From an uncultured Pseudomonadota bacterium (GTDB lineage: Bacteria; Pseudomonadota; Gammaproteobacteria; Burkholderiales; Thiobacillaceae), in NCBI GenBank assembly GCA_903883985.1, contig CAISDD010000060.1:1-6527 (forward strand): a DNA stretch of 6,527 nt, in the 5' to 3' direction. A program made the translations under genes and the position numbers. Numbering within the stretch: position 1 is the first letter of the stretch; each line of letters begins with the position of its first letter. Below the pieces are notes generated by a model. The model was not told the DNA's origin and ran no database searches. It saw only the letters and a list, made by a program, of their open reading frames with translations. This document shows positions 4,717 to 6,527 of this stretch, piece by piece.

Positions 4717-6375
4717 ATGAGCGATCCCGCACCCGTTCAGCATTTCATCCGTTCCATCGTCGAAGCCGACCTGGCCAGTGGCAAACACGCAGCCATCACC
4801 ACCCGCTTCCCGCCCGAACCCAATGGTTATCTGCATATCGGGCACGCCAAGTCGATCTGCCTGAATTTCGGCCTGGCCCTGAATTTCCAGGGCAGTTGCA
4901 ACCTGCGTTTTGACGACACCAACCCGGAAAAAGAGACCGAGGAGTATGCCTGCGCCATCCAGGACGATGTGCGATGGCTGGGATTCGAGTGGAACGGCTC
5001 TGTGCGCTGGGCATCGGACTATTTTCCGGCGCTCTACGACTATGCCGAAGCCTTGATCAAGAAGGGCCTGGCCTATGTCGATGACCTCACCCCCGAGGAG
5101 ATGCGGGAATATCGCGGCACCCTCACGCAAGCAGGCCGCGCAAGTCCGTTTCGCGTTCGCGAAGGGGAGGAAAACCTGGATTTGTTCCGGCGCATGAAGG
5201 CGGGCGAGTTCCCGGACGGCTCGCGCACTCTGCGCGCGAAGATCGACATGGCCAGCCCCAACATGAATCTGCGCGACCCGGTGATCTACCGTATAAAGCG
5301 CGCGCATCACATCCGCACGGGTGATGCGTGGTGCATCTACCCGATGTACGACTACACCCACTGCATCTCCGACGCACTGGAATGCATCACCCATTCCCTA
5401 TGCACACTCGAATTCGAGGACCACCGCCCACTCTACGACTGGGTTCTGGATCAGTTGCCTGTGCCTTCGCACCCGCGCCAGATCGAATTCTCCCGCCTGG
5501 AACTGCATTACACCGTCACCAGCAAGAGGAAACTCAACCAACTGGTGACCCAGGGCCATGTCTCCGGCTGGGACGATCCGCGCATGCCCACCATCCATGG
5601 TATGCGCCGGCGAGGATACACCCCGGAGGGCATCCGCGAATTCACCCGTCGCATCGGCATATCCAAGAGCGAGAACGTGGTTGACATGGCTGTTCTGGAG
5701 GGCGCCATCCGCGAGGACCTGGAAACCAAGGCGCCGCGCGTGATGGCGGTGGTCCATCCGCTCAAGCTGGTACTAAGCAACTACCAGGACGGCTTGACCG
5801 CCTCCCGTTCAGCCGGCTTTCACCCCAACCATCCGGAGTTTGGCGAACGCATGGTTGCGATTTCCCGTGAAATCTGGGTTGAACAGGACGACTACTCCGA
5901 GCATCCACCGGCTGGCTGGCAACGACTCACCCCAGGCGGCGAAGTTCGCCTGCGCTATTCCTACGTTATCCGCTGCGATGAAGTGATCAAGGACGGCGAC
6001 GGCAAGGTGATCGAATTACGCTGCTCCATCGACCACGAAACACTGGGCAAAAACCCCATCGGGCGCAAGGTCAAGGGCGTCATCCACTGGGTCTCGGCCA
6101 TTCATTGCCTACCCATCGAGGTGCGCCTCTATGATCGCCTGTTCCTGGACCCCATACCTGACGGCCACAAGGATCGCGATTTTCTGGAGCTTCTCAACCC
6201 GGAGTCCCTGACTGTGGTGACCGGCTGGGCCGAAGCCTGCGTACGTGATGCCGCACCGGAAACCCGTTACCAGTTTGAACGTCTGGGCTACTTCTGCGCC
6301 GACCGCCACGACCACGGAGGCGAGCGCCTAGCATTCAACCGCACCGTTACGCTGAAGGACACCTGGAACAAATAG
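4717..6375 (+). CDS. glnS: Glutaminyl-tRNA synthetase (GlnRS)
   Basis: GlnRS charges tRNA-Gln with glutamine using ATP, in the cytosol. Its presence implies direct charging rather than sole reliance on the GatCAB route. The 552 residues are close to E. coli GlnRS (554). The class I signatures are HIGH at 40-43 (PPEPNGYLHIGHAKS) and the KMSKS-type TSKRK at 268-272, where the usual Met is Thr. Asp66 and Tyr211, which contact glutamine in E. coli GlnRS, and Asp235, which reads the acceptor stem, are at identical positions. The catalytic domain is about residues 26-335; the anticodon-binding beta-barrels fill the rest, ending FNRTVTLKDTWNK. An in-frame ATG at 4621 would add 32 residues without family resemblance. 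ATG 4717 places HIGH at the same number as in E. coli, so I prefer it, although no clear Shine-Dalgarno precedes it. It is transcribed divergently from the envelope operon. Confidence 0.97.
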   Translation: MSDPAPVQHFIRSIVEADLASGKHAAITTRFPPEPNGYLHIGHAKSICLNFGLALNFQGSCNLRFDDTNPEKETEEYACAIQDDVRWLGFEWNGSVRWASDYFPALYDYAEALIKKGLAYVDDLTPEEMREYRGTLTQAGRASPFRVREGEENLDLFRRMKAGEFPDGSRTLRAKIDMASPNMNLRDPVIYRIKRAHHIRTGDAWCIYPMYDYTHCISDALECITHSLCTLEFEDHRPLYDWVLDQLPVPSHPRQIEFSRLELHYTVTSKRKLNQLVTQGHVSGWDDPRMPTIHGMRRRGYTPEGIREFTRRIGISKSENVVDMAVLEGAIREDLETKAPRVMAVVHPLKLVLSNYQDGLTASRSAGFHPNHPEFGERMVAISREIWVEQDDYSEHPPAGWQRLTPGGEVRLRYSYVIRCDEVIKDGDGKVIELRCSIDHETLGKNPIGRKVKGVIHWVSAIHCLPIEVRLYDRLFLDPIPDGHKDRDFLELLNPESLTVVTGWAEACVRDAAPETRYQFERLGYFCADRHDHGGERLAFNRTVTLKDTWNK

Positions 6376-6398
6376 TCGCTCCTGCGTCGCTCGAGGTA

Positions 6399-6426
6399 CA
6401 AGGCCCAAGGTTCAAGGTTCAAGGAA
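6399..6426. repeat. Four CAAGGNN heptamers
   Basis: CAAGGCC, CAAGGTT, CAAGGTT and CAAGGAA follow one another with a 7-base period, 23 bases after the glnS stop. The conserved CAAGG is the reverse complement of the CCTTG in the longer array that follows, and the periods match. The two arrays can therefore pair as an imperfect stem around a loop near 6427-6434. Confidence 0.8.
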
Positions 6427-6435
6427 GTTTGAATC

Positions 6436-6505
6436 TTGCCCCTTGCCCCTTGCCCCTTGCCCCTTGCCCCTTGCCCCTTGCCCCTTGCCCCTTGCCCCTT
6501 GCCCC
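6436..6505. repeat. Heptanucleotide tandem array, 10 x TTGCCCC
   Basis: Ten perfect 7-base units (TTGCCCC) run without interruption, followed by a degenerate CTCGCCATG. Seven is not a multiple of three. The only frame through it, on the minus strand, merely reads RGKGQGA repeats, so this is taken as non-coding. Similar intergenic heptamer arrays are known in several bacteria, such as the cyanobacterial short tandem repeats. Copy number is probably variable between strains. Confidence 0.93.
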
Positions 6506-6527
6506 TCGCCATGCTAACTCTGCACAA

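Noticed and set aside
4693..5394. A 233-codon minus-strand frame inside glnS
   Set aside because: It is wholly antisense to conserved GlnRS catalytic sequence and has no recognisable domain.
6399..6505. CRISPR array
   Set aside because: The units are 7 bases long with no unique spacers, so this is a simple tandem repeat.
6288..6527. Minus-strand frame with RGKGQGA repeats
   Set aside because: It consists mainly of the 7-base array read in a rotating frame and then runs into the antisense of the glnS end. Length changes of the array would break it, so coding is unlikely.

Overview
The window (about 60% G+C by eye) looks like chromosomal DNA of a proteobacterium, most likely a betaproteobacterium. 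The evidence is a bacterial-type glutaminyl-tRNA synthetase, which is common in beta- and gammaproteobacteria, an LpxH-type lipid A hydrolase, and the adjacency of a ppiB-like cyclophilin gene to lpxH, as in E. coli. Genus and species cannot be told from the sequence alone. No tRNA, rRNA, CRISPR array, transposase or phage gene is visible.

Layout. A leftward (minus-strand) cluster runs from about 4666 down to position 920. In transcription order it holds a secreted TPR protein with an NTF2-like C-terminal domain (4581-3511), a secreted YkuD L,D-transpeptidase with the same kind of C-terminal domain (3505-2264), a signal-peptide-bearing cyclophilin (2260-1652) and lpxH (1645-920). Gaps between these genes are only 3 to 6 bases, so they are very probably one operon, with a candidate sigma70 promoter at 4666-4639. 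After a 131-base gap comes a further leftward gene, starting at 788 and running off the left edge. It encodes an exported, low-complexity Pro/Ala/Val-rich protein with an in-frame (Asn-Pro)15 tract. Its 262 visible codons have no stop. Facing away from the operon, glnS runs rightward (4717-6375). The right end (6376-6527) holds two arrays of a heptanucleotide repeat in opposite orientations.

How it fits together. The leftward cluster is an envelope set: peptidoglycan cross-linking or lipoprotein-type transpeptidation (YkuD enzyme), a probable TPR partner, a periplasmic folding catalyst, and a lipid A biosynthesis step (LpxH). The repeat-rich exported protein may be an additional envelope component, but its function is unknown.

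Most interesting points: a telomere-like, G-quadruplex-capable GGGTTC array that is also an in-frame, slippage-prone coding repeat; the shared NTF2-like domain in the transpeptidase and its TPR neighbour; an apparent signal peptide joined to a cytosolic-type PpiB core; three consecutive genes in one reading frame separated only by a stop and one or two codons; and opposed heptamer arrays after glnS. Nothing here amounts to a clearly new defence or mobile system.
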